DNA of 64,000 bases from the NCBI RefSeq assembly GCF_027532945.1, contig NZ_JAPZTZ010000017.1, positions 62,001 to 126,000 of the forward strand. The letters are read 5' to 3'. The position numbers and the translations under genes are program-made. Below are positions 28,152 through 37,913 of this stretch, in pieces. Below the pieces are notes generated by a model. The model saw only the letters and a list, made by a program, of their open reading frames with translations, ran no database searches and was not told the origin of the DNA. Positions within the stretch are counted from its first letter, which is position 1. Each line of letters begins with the position of its first letter. The stretch is from Phreatobacter sp. (GTDB lineage: Bacteria > Pseudomonadota > Alphaproteobacteria > Rhizobiales > Phreatobacteraceae).

Positions 28152-29788
28152 CCGGCCTCCGGCAGCGGATGGTCGGCGAATTGCCGGCGCAGCGTCAGCT
28201 TGGAGATCTTGCCCGTGGCGGTGAGGGGCAGCTGGTCGACGAAGACCACGTCGTCGGGGAGCTGCCATTTGGCGATGGCCTTTTCCAGCGTCGCCAGCAC
28301 CTCGGCCTTGCTCGGCTCGGCGCCGGGCGCCTTCACCGCGACGAGGAGCGGCCGCTCCTGCCATTTTGGATGCGGCACGCCGATGACGGCGCAGGCGGCG
28401 ATGCCGGGATGGCCCATGGCGGCGTTCTCGACGTCGATGGACGAGATCCACTCGCCGCCGGATTTCACGAGATCCTTGGTGCGGTCGACGATGACGAGAT
28501 AGCCGTCGGGCGTGATCTTGGCGACGTCGCCGGTGCCGAACCAGCCGTCGGCGTCGAAGGCGCGGGCGCTGGCCTCGGGGTTCTCGTAATAGCCGGAGAT
28601 GATGCCCGGACCGCGCACGAAGAGCTCGCCCGAGGCCTCGCCGTCATGGGGCAGCGCCTTGCCCGCCTCGTCGACGATCTTCAGCTCGACGCCGAACATG
28701 CGGCGGCCCTGCCGTCCCTTCAGGTCGATGCGCTCCTGAAGCGGCTTGCCCTGGTCCTTGGTGGCGAGGATGCCGAGGGTGCCGACCGGGCTCATCTCGG
28801 TCATGCCCCAGCCATGGACGATGGAGACGCCCATGGTTTCGAAGGCCTCGATCATGGCGCGCGGCGCCGCCGATCCGCCGATGATGACCTCGCCGAGGGC
28901 GGCGGGCTTGCGGCCGCGCTTCTCGATCTCCTGGAGGAGACCCATCCACACCGTCGGTACGCCCCAGGAGGAGAAGACCTGCTCGCTCTCCATGAGGTCC
29001 CAAAGGTTCGGGCCGTCGAGCTTCACGCCGGGCATGATGAGGTTGAGGCCGGTGATCGGCGCCGTGTAGGGGAGGCCCCAGGCATTGACGTGGAAGAGCG
29101 GCACCACGGGCAGGATCGTCTGGCCGGTGCGGAGGCCCGGCATGCCCGAGGTCAGCGTGAACAGCGCGTGCAGCATGACCGAGCGCTGCGAATAGAGCGC
29201 GCCCTTGGGCTCGCCGGTCGTGCCGGAGGTGTAGCAGAGCGAGACCGCGGCATTCTCGTCGATGCGCGGCCAGGCGAAGGAGGTCGGCTGTCCGGCGAGC
29301 AGGTCCTCATAGGCGAGGACGCCCTCGAGGCCCTCGCCCGTGGGCAGATGCGCCCGGTTGCACATCGCCACATAGACGAGGTCCTTCGGCCAGTGCGCCC
29401 GCATCTTCGCCACGAGGGGCGCGAGGTTGATGTCGAAGAACAGCACGCGGTCCTGAGCGTGGTTGACGATGTAGGTGAGCTGTTCGGGGAAGAGCCGCGG
29501 ATTGATGGTGTGGCAGACCGCGCCGATGCCACCCACGGCATAGTAGAGCTCGAAGTGGCGGTAGCCGTTCCAGGCGAGGGTGGCGATGCGGTCGCCTTGC
29601 CTCACGCCGAGGGCCTTCAGCGCATGAGCGAGCTGGGCCACGCGCGGTGCCGTCTCGGCATAGGTGGTGCGATGGATGCCGCCCTCGATGGTGGCGGAGA
29701 CGATCCGCGCATCCGGGTGCATCTCGGCGCCATAGTCGATGGCCGCGGACACGTTCAGCGGCGTGTCCATCATCATTCCGCGCAGCAT
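28148..29788 (-). CDS. Fatty acyl-CoA ligase (AMP-forming)
   Basis: This 546-residue ANL superfamily enzyme activates a carboxylic acid to its CoA ester through an acyl-adenylate. The AMP-binding signature [21 protein letters not shown], the [14 protein letters not shown] segment, the hinge [25 protein letters not shown] and the C-terminal Lys in [11 protein letters not shown] are all present. The pattern suggests medium to long-chain or isoprenoid acids. I chose ATG 29788 behind GGAGGATG; longer open frames lack conservation. It is divergent from the beta-oxidation operon and followed by its TetR regulator. Confidence 0.9.
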   Translation of the reverse strand: MLRGMMMDTPLNVSAAIDYGAEMHPDARIVSATIEGGIHRTTYAETAPRVAQLAHALKALGVRQGDRIATLAWNGYRHFELYYAVGGIGAVCHTINPRLFPEQLTYIVNHAQDRVLFFDINLAPLVAKMRAHWPKDLVYVAMCNRAHLPTGEGLEGVLAYEDLLAGQPTSFAWPRIDENAAVSLCYTSGTTGEPKGALYSQRSVMLHALFTLTSGMPGLRTGQTILPVVPLFHVNAWGLPYTAPITGLNLIMPGVKLDGPNLWDLMESEQVFSSWGVPTVWMGLLQEIEKRGRKPAALGEVIIGGSAAPRAMIEAFETMGVSIVHGWGMTEMSPVGTLGILATKDQGKPLQERIDLKGRQGRRMFGVELKIVDEAGKALPHDGEASGELFVRGPGIISGYYENPEASARAFDADGWFGTGDVAKITPDGYLVIVDRTKDLVKSGGEWISSIDVENAAMGHPGIAACAVIGVPHPKWQERPLLVAVKAPGAEPSKAEVLATLEKAIAKWQLPDDVVFVDQLPLTATGKISKLTLRRQFADHPLPEAG

Positions 29789-29922
29789 CGCGGCATCCTC
29801 CCTCATGTCGCGCCTTTGCGGCGTCCTTGCTTCGTCGGGGACCGGCGGCCCTCTGCCGGAAGGGGGACGGGCTGAGCGCCCGGACCACCCGGCGGGGGGC
29901 TCGACAACGGCCGGGCACCCGA

Positions 29923-29940
29923 ACATACTCCAGAGTATGT
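29923..29940. promoter_or_regulatory. Perfect 8-2-8 palindrome, candidate TetR operator
   Basis: ACATACTC (29923-29930), CA, then GAGTATGT (29933-29940) is an exact inverted repeat. It is the only AT-rich element of the GC-rich region between the divergent CoA ligase (start 29788) and acyl-CoA dehydrogenase (start 30018) genes. Its size and layout match TetR family operators. Confidence 0.65.
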
Positions 29941-30017
29941 CCCTGCCTTGGCGGGGCCGTCAACGACGACAAGCAGGGGGCCGCCGACAAGGCCAAGGCG
30001 CCCGCGGGAGGATGCCC

Positions 30018-31208
30018 ATGGATGCCCTCGAAGCCTTCAGGCGCGAGACGCGCGCCTGGCTCGATGCCAATTGCCCGGCCGAGATGCGCACGCCCGTCTC
30101 CGGCGATGACGACATCTGCTGGGGCGGCCGCAACTTCGTCTTCAAGTCCGAGGCCCAGAAGGTCTGGCTCACGCGCATGGCGGCGCGCGGCTGGACCGTG
30201 CCGGGCTGGCCGAAGGAATATGGCGGCGGCGGCCTCTCCCACGAGGAGGTGAAGGTTCTCAAGGAGGAGATGCGGGCGATCGGCGCGCGCTCGCCGCTGG
30301 AGAGCTTCGGCATCTGGATGCTGGGTCCCGCCCTTCTCGCCTTCGGCTCGGAGGCGCAGAAGCAGGAGCATCTGCCGAGGATCGCCCGCGGCGAGATTCG
30401 CTGGTGCCAGGGCTATTCCGAGCCCAATGCCGGCTCCGACCTCGCCTCGCTCCAGACCCGCGCCGAGGATGCCGGCGACCATTTCGTCGTCACCGGCTCG
30501 AAGATCTGGACGAGCTATGCCGACAAGGCCGACATGATCTTCTGCCTGGTGCGCACCGACTTTTCGGCGCCGAAGCATCTCGGCATCTCGTTCCTGCTGT
30601 TCGACATGACCTGGGCGGGCGTTTCGACCAAGCCCATCCTGCTCATCTCCGGCAAGTCGCCGTTCTGCGAGACCTTCTTCGATGGCGTGACAGTGCCGAA
30701 GGCGAACCTCGTCGGCACGCTGAACCGTGGCTGGGACATCGCCAAGTACCTTCTCACCCACGAGCGCGAGATGATCGGCGGCGGGGGCGGTGGGTTGCTC
30801 GGCGGTCGCTCGCCGGGCCAGGTCGCGGCCAATGAGATCGGCACGGACGGCGAGGGCAAGCTCGCCGATGCCTTCCTGCGCGCCGACGTCGCCCGCGCCG
30901 AGGTCGATGCTCTCGCCTTTGCGGCGACAATGGCCCGCTACAAAGACGAGGCGGCCTCCGGCGGCAAGGGCGTCGGCGACCGTTCCGCCGTGCTCAAATA
31001 CTACGGCACCGAGCTCAACAAGCGCCGCCATGAGCTGCTGATGCGCGCCGCCGGCCATGAGGGTCTCGAATGGGAGGGCGCGCGGTCCAATGACGGCGAG
31101 CGGCCGAGGGGCTGGCTGCGCACCAAGGCCAATTCGATCGAGGGCGGCACGTCGGAGGTGATGCTCGACATCGTCGCCAAGCGCCTCCTCCAGCTGCCGA
31201 ATGCGTGA
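30018..31208 (+). CDS. Acyl-CoA dehydrogenase, catalytic-type subunit
   Basis: The flavoprotein has 396 residues with the expected ACAD blocks: RWCQGYSEPNAGSDLASLQTRAE for the FAD region, VTGSKIWTSYADKADM, and a C-terminal NSIEGGTSEVMLDIVAKRLL. In the last block Glu375 occupies the place of the catalytic base of the family. It would oxidise an acyl-CoA to the 2,3-enoyl-CoA. ATG 30018 is chosen because GGGAGG lies six bases upstream (ATG 30012 is too close). A second ACAD gene starts 7 bases after the stop, suggesting a heteromeric enzyme. Confidence 0.9.
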   Translation: MDALEAFRRETRAWLDANCPAEMRTPVSGDDDICWGGRNFVFKSEAQKVWLTRMAARGWTVPGWPKEYGGGGLSHEEVKVLKEEMRAIGARSPLESFGIWMLGPALLAFGSEAQKQEHLPRIARGEIRWCQGYSEPNAGSDLASLQTRAEDAGDHFVVTGSKIWTSYADKADMIFCLVRTDFSAPKHLGISFLLFDMTWAGVSTKPILLISGKSPFCETFFDGVTVPKANLVGTLNRGWDIAKYLLTHEREMIGGGGGGLLGGRSPGQVAANEIGTDGEGKLADAFLRADVARAEVDALAFAATMARYKDEAASGGKGVGDRSAVLKYYGTELNKRRHELLMRAAGHEGLEWEGARSNDGERPRGWLRTKANSIEGGTSEVMLDIVAKRLLQLPNA

Positions 31209-31215
31209 GGCCGCC

Positions 31216-32352
31216 ATGCTCGTGCTCAATGACGACCAGGTGATGCTGCAGGACGCCGCCCGCGGCTTCGTCTCCGAGAAGGCGCCGGTCGCGGCGCTGC
31301 GCAAAATCCGCGACGAGAAGGTCACCGACGGTTTCGACCGCGACCTCTGGCGCTCCATGGCGGAGATGGGCTGGACTGGCGTGCTCGTGCCGGAGGACCA
31401 GGGCGGGCTTGGCTTCGGCTTCGTCGGCGCAGGCGTGATCTGCGAGGAGATGGGCCGCACGCTCACCGCCTCGCCCTTCCTCTCCACCGCCATGATGGCG
31501 GCGACCGCCCTGTCGCGCGCCGGCTCCCCTGCCCAGAAGGAGCGCTGGCTGCCCGCCATCGTCGCTGGCGAGGCGGTCATCGCCGCCGCCGTGGACGAAG
31601 GCCGCCGCCACGATCCCGCTGGCACGGCCATGCGGGCCGAGCGCCACGGCAACGGTTTCCGCCTCTCGGGCACCAAGACCTATGTGGTGGATGGCCAGGC
31701 TGCCGATGCCGTGCTGGTCGCAGCGCGCACGGCGGGCGCTGCCGGCGAGACGGGAGGGCTCAGCCTCTTCCTCGTCGAGACCGGCACGAAGGGCCTCTCA
31801 TCCGAACGCCTCTCGACCCTCGATTCCCGCGGCGCCGCCGAGCTCACCTTCGACGGCGTCGAGGTGACGGCCGATGCGGTGGTGGGCGAGGTCGATGACG
31901 GGTTTCCCCTGCTCGAGGTCGTGCTCGGCGCAGGCCGCGCCGGCCTTGCCGCGGAGCTCTCGGGCAATGCCCAGGAGAGCTTCGGCCGCACCATGGCCTA
32001 CCTGCGTGAACGCAAGCAGTTCGGTCGCACCATCGGTGCCTTCCAGGCCCTCCAGCACCGCGCCGCCCATCTCTTCTGCGAGGTGGAGGTCGCCCGCTCG
32101 GCGGTGCTCGCCGCGCTGCAGGCGCTCGACACCGATCCGGCGGGCGCATCGCTCGCCGTCTCCGTCGCCAAGTCGAAGGCCTCGTCCGTTGCCCGGCTCG
32201 CGGCGCAGGAGGCGGTGCAGATGCATGGCGGCATCGGCATGACGGATGCCATCGATATCGGCCTGTTCATGAAGCGGATGCAGGTCGCCTCCACCCTCTA
32301 CGGCGATGCCGATTTCCATGCCGACCGCGTCGCCCGGGCGCGCGGTTTCTGA
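31216..32352 (+). CDS. Acyl-CoA dehydrogenase, partner-type subunit
   Basis: The 378-residue protein is an ACAD family member with MLQDAARGFVSEKAPVAALR at its start, VLVPEDQGGLGFGFVGAGV in the middle and VQMHGGIGMTDAIDIGLFMKRM near the end. The segment where the catalytic Glu normally lies reads STLYGDADFHADR and lacks it. In actinobacterial steroid catabolism such Glu-less ACADs form heterotetramers with an active partner, so a complex with the upstream gene is probable. ATG 31216 behind GTGAGG is preferred over ATG 31201, which overlaps the upstream gene. Confidence 0.87.
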   Translation: MLVLNDDQVMLQDAARGFVSEKAPVAALRKIRDEKVTDGFDRDLWRSMAEMGWTGVLVPEDQGGLGFGFVGAGVICEEMGRTLTASPFLSTAMMAATALSRAGSPAQKERWLPAIVAGEAVIAAAVDEGRRHDPAGTAMRAERHGNGFRLSGTKTYVVDGQAADAVLVAARTAGAAGETGGLSLFLVETGTKGLSSERLSTLDSRGAAELTFDGVEVTADAVVGEVDDGFPLLEVVLGAGRAGLAAELSGNAQESFGRTMAYLRERKQFGRTIGAFQALQHRAAHLFCEVEVARSAVLAALQALDTDPAGASLAVSVAKSKASSVARLAAQEAVQMHGGIGMTDAIDIGLFMKRMQVASTLYGDADFHADRVARARGF

Positions 32353-32366
32353 TCCCGAGGACGACC

Positions 32367-32828
32367 ATGGCAGAGCAAGTGACCATCGATGAGCTGAAGG
32401 GCCGCATCGGCCAGGAAGTGGGCGTGTCGCAATGGTTCGACATCCCGCAGGCTGCGATCGACGCCTTCGCGGACCTGACCCACGACCATCAGTTCATCCA
32501 TATCGACGTGGAGAAGGCGAAGCAGACGCCCTTCGGCGGCACCATCGCCCACGGCTTCCTCACCGTCTCCATGCTCTCCGCCATGGCCTATGACGCGCTC
32601 CCCGACATTGCCGGGCGCACCATGGGCGTGAACTACGGCTTCGACCGGCTGCGCATGATGAGCCCGGTCAAGGCGGGCGCGCGCATCCGCGGCCGCTTCG
32701 TGCTGAAGGCGCTCGATAGCAAGTCGCCCCAGCAGCACCAGCTCACCCATGCCGTGACCGTCGAGATCGAGGGCGCCGAGAAGCCGGCGCTCGCCGCCGA
32801 CTGGGTCACGCTCGCGTTCACGCAATGA
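32367..32828 (+). CDS. MaoC family (R)-specific enoyl-CoA hydratase
   Basis: This 153-residue hot-dog fold protein contains the hydratase 2 motif around FADLTHDHQFIHIDVEKA, with the catalytic Asp and His, and the FGGTIAHGFLTVSML loop. It would hydrate an enoyl-CoA to the (3R)-hydroxyacyl-CoA. That stereochemistry fits the following MFE2-type dehydrogenase. Spacings on both sides are 14 and 10 bases, so it belongs to the operon. Confidence 0.9.
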   Translation: MAEQVTIDELKGRIGQEVGVSQWFDIPQAAIDAFADLTHDHQFIHIDVEKAKQTPFGGTIAHGFLTVSMLSAMAYDALPDIAGRTMGVNYGFDRLRMMSPVKAGARIRGRFVLKALDSKSPQQHQLTHAVTVEIEGAEKPALAADWVTLAFTQ

Positions 32829-32838
32829 GGACCACCCC

Positions 32839-33768
32839 ATGACCATTCGCTTCGACGGCCGCGTCGCCATCGTCACCGGCGCCGGCAACGGCCTCGGCCG
32901 CTCCCATGCCCTCGGTCTCGCGGCGCGCGGCGCCAAGGTGGTGATCGTCGATTTCGGCGGCGCCCGCGACGGCACCGGCGGCTCCACTGAGGCGGCGGAG
33001 AAGGTCGTCGCCGAGATCAAGGCGGCGGGGGGCGAGGCGATAGCCCATGGCGCCAATGTCGCCGATTTCGGTCAGGTGCAGGACATGGTGAAGCGCACCA
33101 TGGACACCTGGGGCCGCATCGACATCCTCATCAACAATGCCGGCATCCTGCGCGACAAGACCTTCACCAAGATGGAGCTCGCCGATTTCGAGGCGGTGGT
33201 GGACGTGCACCTGATGGGCACGGTCAACTGCACCAAGGCGGTGTGGGACATCATGCGGGCGCAGAATTACGGCCGCATCCTCTTCACCTCGTCGTCCTCG
33301 GGCCTCTACGGCAATTTCGGCCAGGCGAACTACGGCGCCGCGAAAGCCGCCATGGTCGGCCTGATGAACGTCCTCCACCAGGAGGGCGCGAAGACCGACA
33401 TCCGCGTCAACACGCTCGCCCCGACCGCCGCGACGCGCATGACCGAGGAGCTGATGACGCCGGAGACGCTGGCGCTCTTGAAGCCCGAGGCGATCACGCC
33501 GGGCGTGCTCTTCCTCGTCAGCGAGCAGGGGCCGTCGCGCACGATCCTCTGCGCCGGTGCCGGCGCCTTCGCCCGCACGCTCATCTACGAGACCGACGGC
33601 ATCTGGCTGGACGAGGCCGAGCGCACGCCCGAGACCATCGCCGCGCGCTTCGCCGACATCTCCAACCCCGATGGCCAGAAGGCGCTGCAGGGCGCCTTCG
33701 AGCAGACCGCCAAATTCGCCATGAAGGCCGCCGCCGCCAAGGGCATCGCCCTGCCGCCGCGCGGCTGA
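32839..33768 (+). CDS. (3R)-hydroxyacyl-CoA dehydrogenase, peroxisomal MFE2-like SDR
   Basis: The 309-residue short-chain dehydrogenase opens [19 protein letters not shown]. It has the [21 protein letters not shown] insert typical of the dehydrogenase half of multifunctional enzyme type 2. The catalytic Ser-Tyr-x3-Lys lies in [23 protein letters not shown]. Oxidation of the (3R)-hydroxyacyl-CoA from the MaoC hydratase is the expected step. The C-terminal extension beyond residue 250 carries [19 protein letters not shown], as in related alphaproteobacterial proteins. Confidence 0.9.
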   Translation: MTIRFDGRVAIVTGAGNGLGRSHALGLAARGAKVVIVDFGGARDGTGGSTEAAEKVVAEIKAAGGEAIAHGANVADFGQVQDMVKRTMDTWGRIDILINNAGILRDKTFTKMELADFEAVVDVHLMGTVNCTKAVWDIMRAQNYGRILFTSSSSGLYGNFGQANYGAAKAAMVGLMNVLHQEGAKTDIRVNTLAPTAATRMTEELMTPETLALLKPEAITPGVLFLVSEQGPSRTILCAGAGAFARTLIYETDGIWLDEAERTPETIAARFADISNPDGQKALQGAFEQTAKFAMKAAAAKGIALPPRG

Positions 33769-33800
33769 CCACCCGTATCAGGACACGTCAGGAGAGACCC

Positions 33801-34991
<1,191 letters not shown>

Positions 34992-35116
34992 CGAAACCGC
35001 GCCTCGGCCTTCCGTCGGAGAGGACGGATGGCCGGGCGCCATGGCAGTGTCGCGCTGCCGCATGACAGCGGTGGCGCGCCGACCGGCGCCGCCTCGCATC
35101 CGCAGGGAGTTCCGCC

Positions 35117-36163
35117 TTGGCCACGCCAGTGCCGGCATCCGCCATGATCATCGACGAAGCGGCGCTCGGCGCCTATCTCGAGGCCCACTGGCCGGGCTTC
35201 CGCGGGCCGGTGAAGGCGGAGAAGTTCGCCGGTGGCCAGTCCAACCCGACCTTCATGCTGACCCATTCCGGCGGCCGTGCCGTGCTGCGCAAGAAGCCGC
35301 CGGGGCAGCTGCTCAAGTCCGCCCATGCCGTCGACCGCGAGTATCGCGTGATGAAGGCGCTCGGCGGCACCGCCGTTCCCGTTCCGAAGATGCATGTGCT
35401 CTGCGAGGACGAGAGCGTCATCGGCACCGCCTTCTACGTGATGGAATTCGTCGAGGGCCGGATCATCTGGGACCCGGCGATCCCCGAGGTCTCCAGGGAG
35501 CAGCGCTCGGCGATCTACGACGCCATGAACGCGGCGCTCGCCGCCCTGCACATGGTCGATCCGGCGGCCGTCGGCCTCGCCGATTTCGGCAGGCCCGGCA
35601 ATTATTTTGCCCGCCAGCTGTCGCGCTGGACGGAACAGTACCGCGCCTCGGAGACGGAGCACCTGCCCTATGTCGACCAGGTCATCACCTGGCTCGAGCA
35701 GAACCTGCCGCCGGATGACGGCTGCTCCTCGCTCGTCCATGGCGACTACCGCATCGACAACATGATTTTCGCCCAGTCGAGCCCGGAGCTCCTCGCCATC
35801 CTCGACTGGGAGCTCTCGACCATCGGCCATCCCTTCGCCGACATCGCCTACCAGTGCATGCACTGGCGGCTGCCCCATGCCGGCTCGTTCCGCGGCCTTG
35901 CCGGCATCGACCGCAAGGCTGTCGGCATCCCGAGCGAGGCGGACTATGTGGCGCGCTATTGCCAGCGCACCGGCATCGACGGCATCCCCGACTGGAGCTT
36001 CTACCTCGCCTTCTCGCTGTTCCGCATGGCGGCGATCCTGCAGGGCGTGCTGAAGCGGGCGCTGTCCGGCAATGCCTCGAACCCCGAGCGCGCCATGCAG
36101 GTGAAGGACAATATCCCGATCCTCGCGCGCATGGCCGTGGACGTCATCGAGAAGGGTCCGTGA
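35117..36163 (+). CDS. APH-like phosphotransferase, ACAD10/11 kinase-domain type
   Basis: This 348-residue protein has the aminoglycoside phosphotransferase kinase fold. Visible are the glycine-rich FAGGQSNPTFML loop, RAVLRKKPPGQLLKSAHAVDREYRVM with the ATP-binding Lys, the catalytic loop LVHGDYRIDNMIF (H208, D210), and ILDWELSTIGHPFADIAY (D230). The KPPGQLLKSAHAVDREYRV segment is the hallmark of the ACAD10/11 kinase domain, which phosphorylates 4-hydroxyacyl-CoA, and of the LvaA protein of levulinate catabolism. I chose TTG 35117 because GGGAG precedes it; ATG 35144 is the alternative. It is translationally coupled to the next gene. Confidence 0.88.
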   Translation: MATPVPASAMIIDEAALGAYLEAHWPGFRGPVKAEKFAGGQSNPTFMLTHSGGRAVLRKKPPGQLLKSAHAVDREYRVMKALGGTAVPVPKMHVLCEDESVIGTAFYVMEFVEGRIIWDPAIPEVSREQRSAIYDAMNAALAALHMVDPAAVGLADFGRPGNYFARQLSRWTEQYRASETEHLPYVDQVITWLEQNLPPDDGCSSLVHGDYRIDNMIFAQSSPELLAILDWELSTIGHPFADIAYQCMHWRLPHAGSFRGLAGIDRKAVGIPSEADYVARYCQRTGIDGIPDWSFYLAFSLFRMAAILQGVLKRALSGNASNPERAMQVKDNIPILARMAVDVIEKGP

Positions 36164-36942
36164 TGACCGCCATCCGCCGCTACGAGGGCAAGGTCGTCCT
36201 GATCACCGGTGCCGCCAGCGGCTTCGGCCGCCGCGCTGCCGAGCGCTTCGCGACGGAGGGCGCCTCGCTGGTCCTCGGCGACATCCAGGCGGCGGGTCTT
36301 GCCGAGACCCAGCGCCTCGCGGAGGCGGCCGGTGCGAAGGTCGTCGCCCGCGTGACCGACGTCTCCGACGGGGCGGCCGTTACGGCGCTCGTCGCCGCCG
36401 GCACCGATGCCTTCGGCCGCCTCGACGTCGCCCTCAACAATGCCGGCGTGGCCCACGGAACGATGAAGCTCGTCGATACCGACGAGGCGGTCATGCGGCG
36501 CATGATCGACGTCAATGTCATGGGCGTTTTCCATGGGATGAAGGCGCAGATCCCGGTCATGGAGCGGCAGGGCGGCGGCGTCATCCTCAACACGGCCTCC
36601 GTCGCCGGTGTCGCCGGCGCGCCGCTGCTCGCCGCCTATGCGGCGGCCAAGCACGCGGTGATCGGCCTGACCAAGACGGCGGCCGCCGAGACCGCGCGCA
36701 AGGGCGTGCGCATCAATGCCATCTGCCCGGCCTTCGCCGAGACGCCGATGCTCACCCAGTCGCTCGCCCAGCCCGGCCGGACGCAGGAGGAGATGGTCTC
36801 GCGCCTCGTCCAGACCATGCCGATGCGCCGCGCCGGCACGGCCGACGAAATCGTCCAGGCCATGCTGTGGATCTGTTCGGACGAGAATTCCTTCATGACC
36901 GGCCACGCCCTCGTGGTCGATGGCGGGCTCACGGCGCTCTGA
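36163..36942 (+). CDS. SDR family oxidoreductase
   Basis: The 259-residue classical short-chain dehydrogenase begins with KVVLITGAASGFGRRAAERFA (NAD-binding Gly motif) and LGDIQAAG, whose acidic residue favours NAD. The catalytic residues are in LNTASVAGVAGAPLLAAYAAAKHAV, although the exact Ser-Tyr spacing is conserved only loosely by eye. The start overlaps the kinase stop as TGATG. It is the last gene of the operon and may oxidise a hydroxy intermediate made by the upstream enzymes. The substrate is unknown. Confidence 0.87.
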   Translation: MTAIRRYEGKVVLITGAASGFGRRAAERFATEGASLVLGDIQAAGLAETQRLAEAAGAKVVARVTDVSDGAAVTALVAAGTDAFGRLDVALNNAGVAHGTMKLVDTDEAVMRRMIDVNVMGVFHGMKAQIPVMERQGGGVILNTASVAGVAGAPLLAAYAAAKHAVIGLTKTAAAETARKGVRINAICPAFAETPMLTQSLAQPGRTQEEMVSRLVQTMPMRRAGTADEIVQAMLWICSDENSFMTGHALVVDGGLTAL

Positions 36943-36951
36943 GGCCGGCCT

Positions 36952-37344
36952 TCAGTTCACCGTGCGGTGGGCAAAGGGGCTGTCGAGCGAGAAGGCCGGG
37001 ATCTCCGCGTGGAAGCTCTCGTTGCGCTCGCTGACCATCAGGTAATGCCCGGCCATGATGCCGGTCGGCGTGGTGAGCGGGCATCCGGACGAATATTCGA
37101 AGGCGGCGCCCGGCTCGATGATCGGCTGCTCGCCGACGACGCCCGGCCCGCGCACCTCCTGCAGCCGCCCGATCTGGTCGGTGATGCGCCAGTAGCGGGC
37201 GCGCAGCTGCACCCGCTCGCCCGACAGGTTCAGGATCTCGACGTGATAGGCCCAGAAGAACTGGTTGGAGTCCGGTTCCGACCGGTCGGGCAGGAATTCC
37301 GGCGTCACCGTGACCTGGATGCCCCGCGTCAGCGCGCGATACAT
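36952..37344 (-). CDS. apaG: ApaG family protein
   Basis: The 130-residue protein is an almost pure beta-sandwich ApaG domain with FFWAYHVEILNLSGERVQLRARYW, GEQPIIEPGAAFEYSSGCPLTTPTGIM and GHYLMVSERNESFHAEIPAFSL. ApaG has been linked to cobalt/magnesium homeostasis in enterics; its real biochemical role is unsettled. The gene is convergent with the SDR gene. Its promoter region holds GTCAAC-C-GTTGAC (37395-37407), including the 9-mer TTGACAGGC on the minus strand, shared with the S24 regulator promoter. Confidence 0.93.
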   Translation of the reverse strand: MYRALTRGIQVTVTPEFLPDRSEPDSNQFFWAYHVEILNLSGERVQLRARYWRITDQIGRLQEVRGPGVVGEQPIIEPGAAFEYSSGCPLTTPTGIMAGHYLMVSERNESFHAEIPAFSLDSPFAHRTVN

Positions 37345-37422
37345 CGGATGCCTCCCTCGGCTCGCCCGACAGGCTCGCCAAGCCGGCGAAGCCTGTCAAC
37401 CGTTGACGGTTCCGCGAGCGCC

Positions 37423-37770
37423 TCAGGCCGGCATGTCCGGGAAGATGTGGCGGCCGTCGGGCCCAAGCGGCAGCGGCTTCACCCAGAGCACGGCGTCCAT
37501 GCCGAGATCGGCGTAGAGATGGGGGAAGAGGGCGCCGCCGCGGGAGGGCTCCCAGCGCAGCGTTTCGCCGAGGCGGGCGGCATCCACTGCGACGAGGACG
37601 AGGTCGGCCTGTCCGGCGAAGTGCTTGGCAGCCGTCTCGACCGCCTGCGCGGCCGTGGAGAAATGGATGTAGCCATCGGCGAGGTCGACCGGAGCGCCGG
37701 TGAAGCGGCCGGCGGCCTCCGCCTGCTGCCATGCGGCGCGCGGCGAGATCTTATAGATGGTGGGGGTCAT
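37423..37770 (-). CDS. DUF952 domain protein
   Basis: The 115-residue protein starts MTPTIYKISPRAAWQQAEAAG at ATG 37770. It contains DGYIHFSTAAQAVETAAKHFAGQADLVLVAVD and RGGALFPHLYADLGMDAVLWV, the DUF952 pattern. The family resembles small ribosyltransferase- or glutathione-type folds by structure prediction, but no activity is established. An upstream in-frame ATG at 37878 would overlap the divergent promoter and is not favoured. Confidence 0.88.
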   Translation of the reverse strand: MTPTIYKISPRAAWQQAEAAGRFTGAPVDLADGYIHFSTAAQAVETAAKHFAGQADLVLVAVDAARLGETLRWEPSRGGALFPHLYADLGMDAVLWVKPLPLGPDGRHIFPDMPA

Positions 37771-37815
37771 GGCTTCACCGGCGGCACGATGTGATCCGCG
37801 CGGACTTGCCGTGGA

Positions 37816-37832
37816 TTGACAGGCGCTGTCAA
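37816..37832. promoter_or_regulatory. Perfect palindrome TTGACAG-GCG-CTGTCAA over the S24 regulator promoter
   Basis: The two 7-base arms (37816-37822, 37826-37832) are exact reverse complements and each contains a consensus -35 hexamer TTGACA. The site lies in the 143 bases between DUF952 (minus) and the S24/HTH gene (plus). It may be an autoregulatory operator overlapping the -35 element. Confidence 0.55.
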
Positions 37833-37913
37833 GGCCAATAGTCCTAGAAACGGATGTTCTTCCTGACATCCGGGGCATTGCAGCGGCTTCTCCGCTTCAT
37901 GCCGGGAGGCCTC

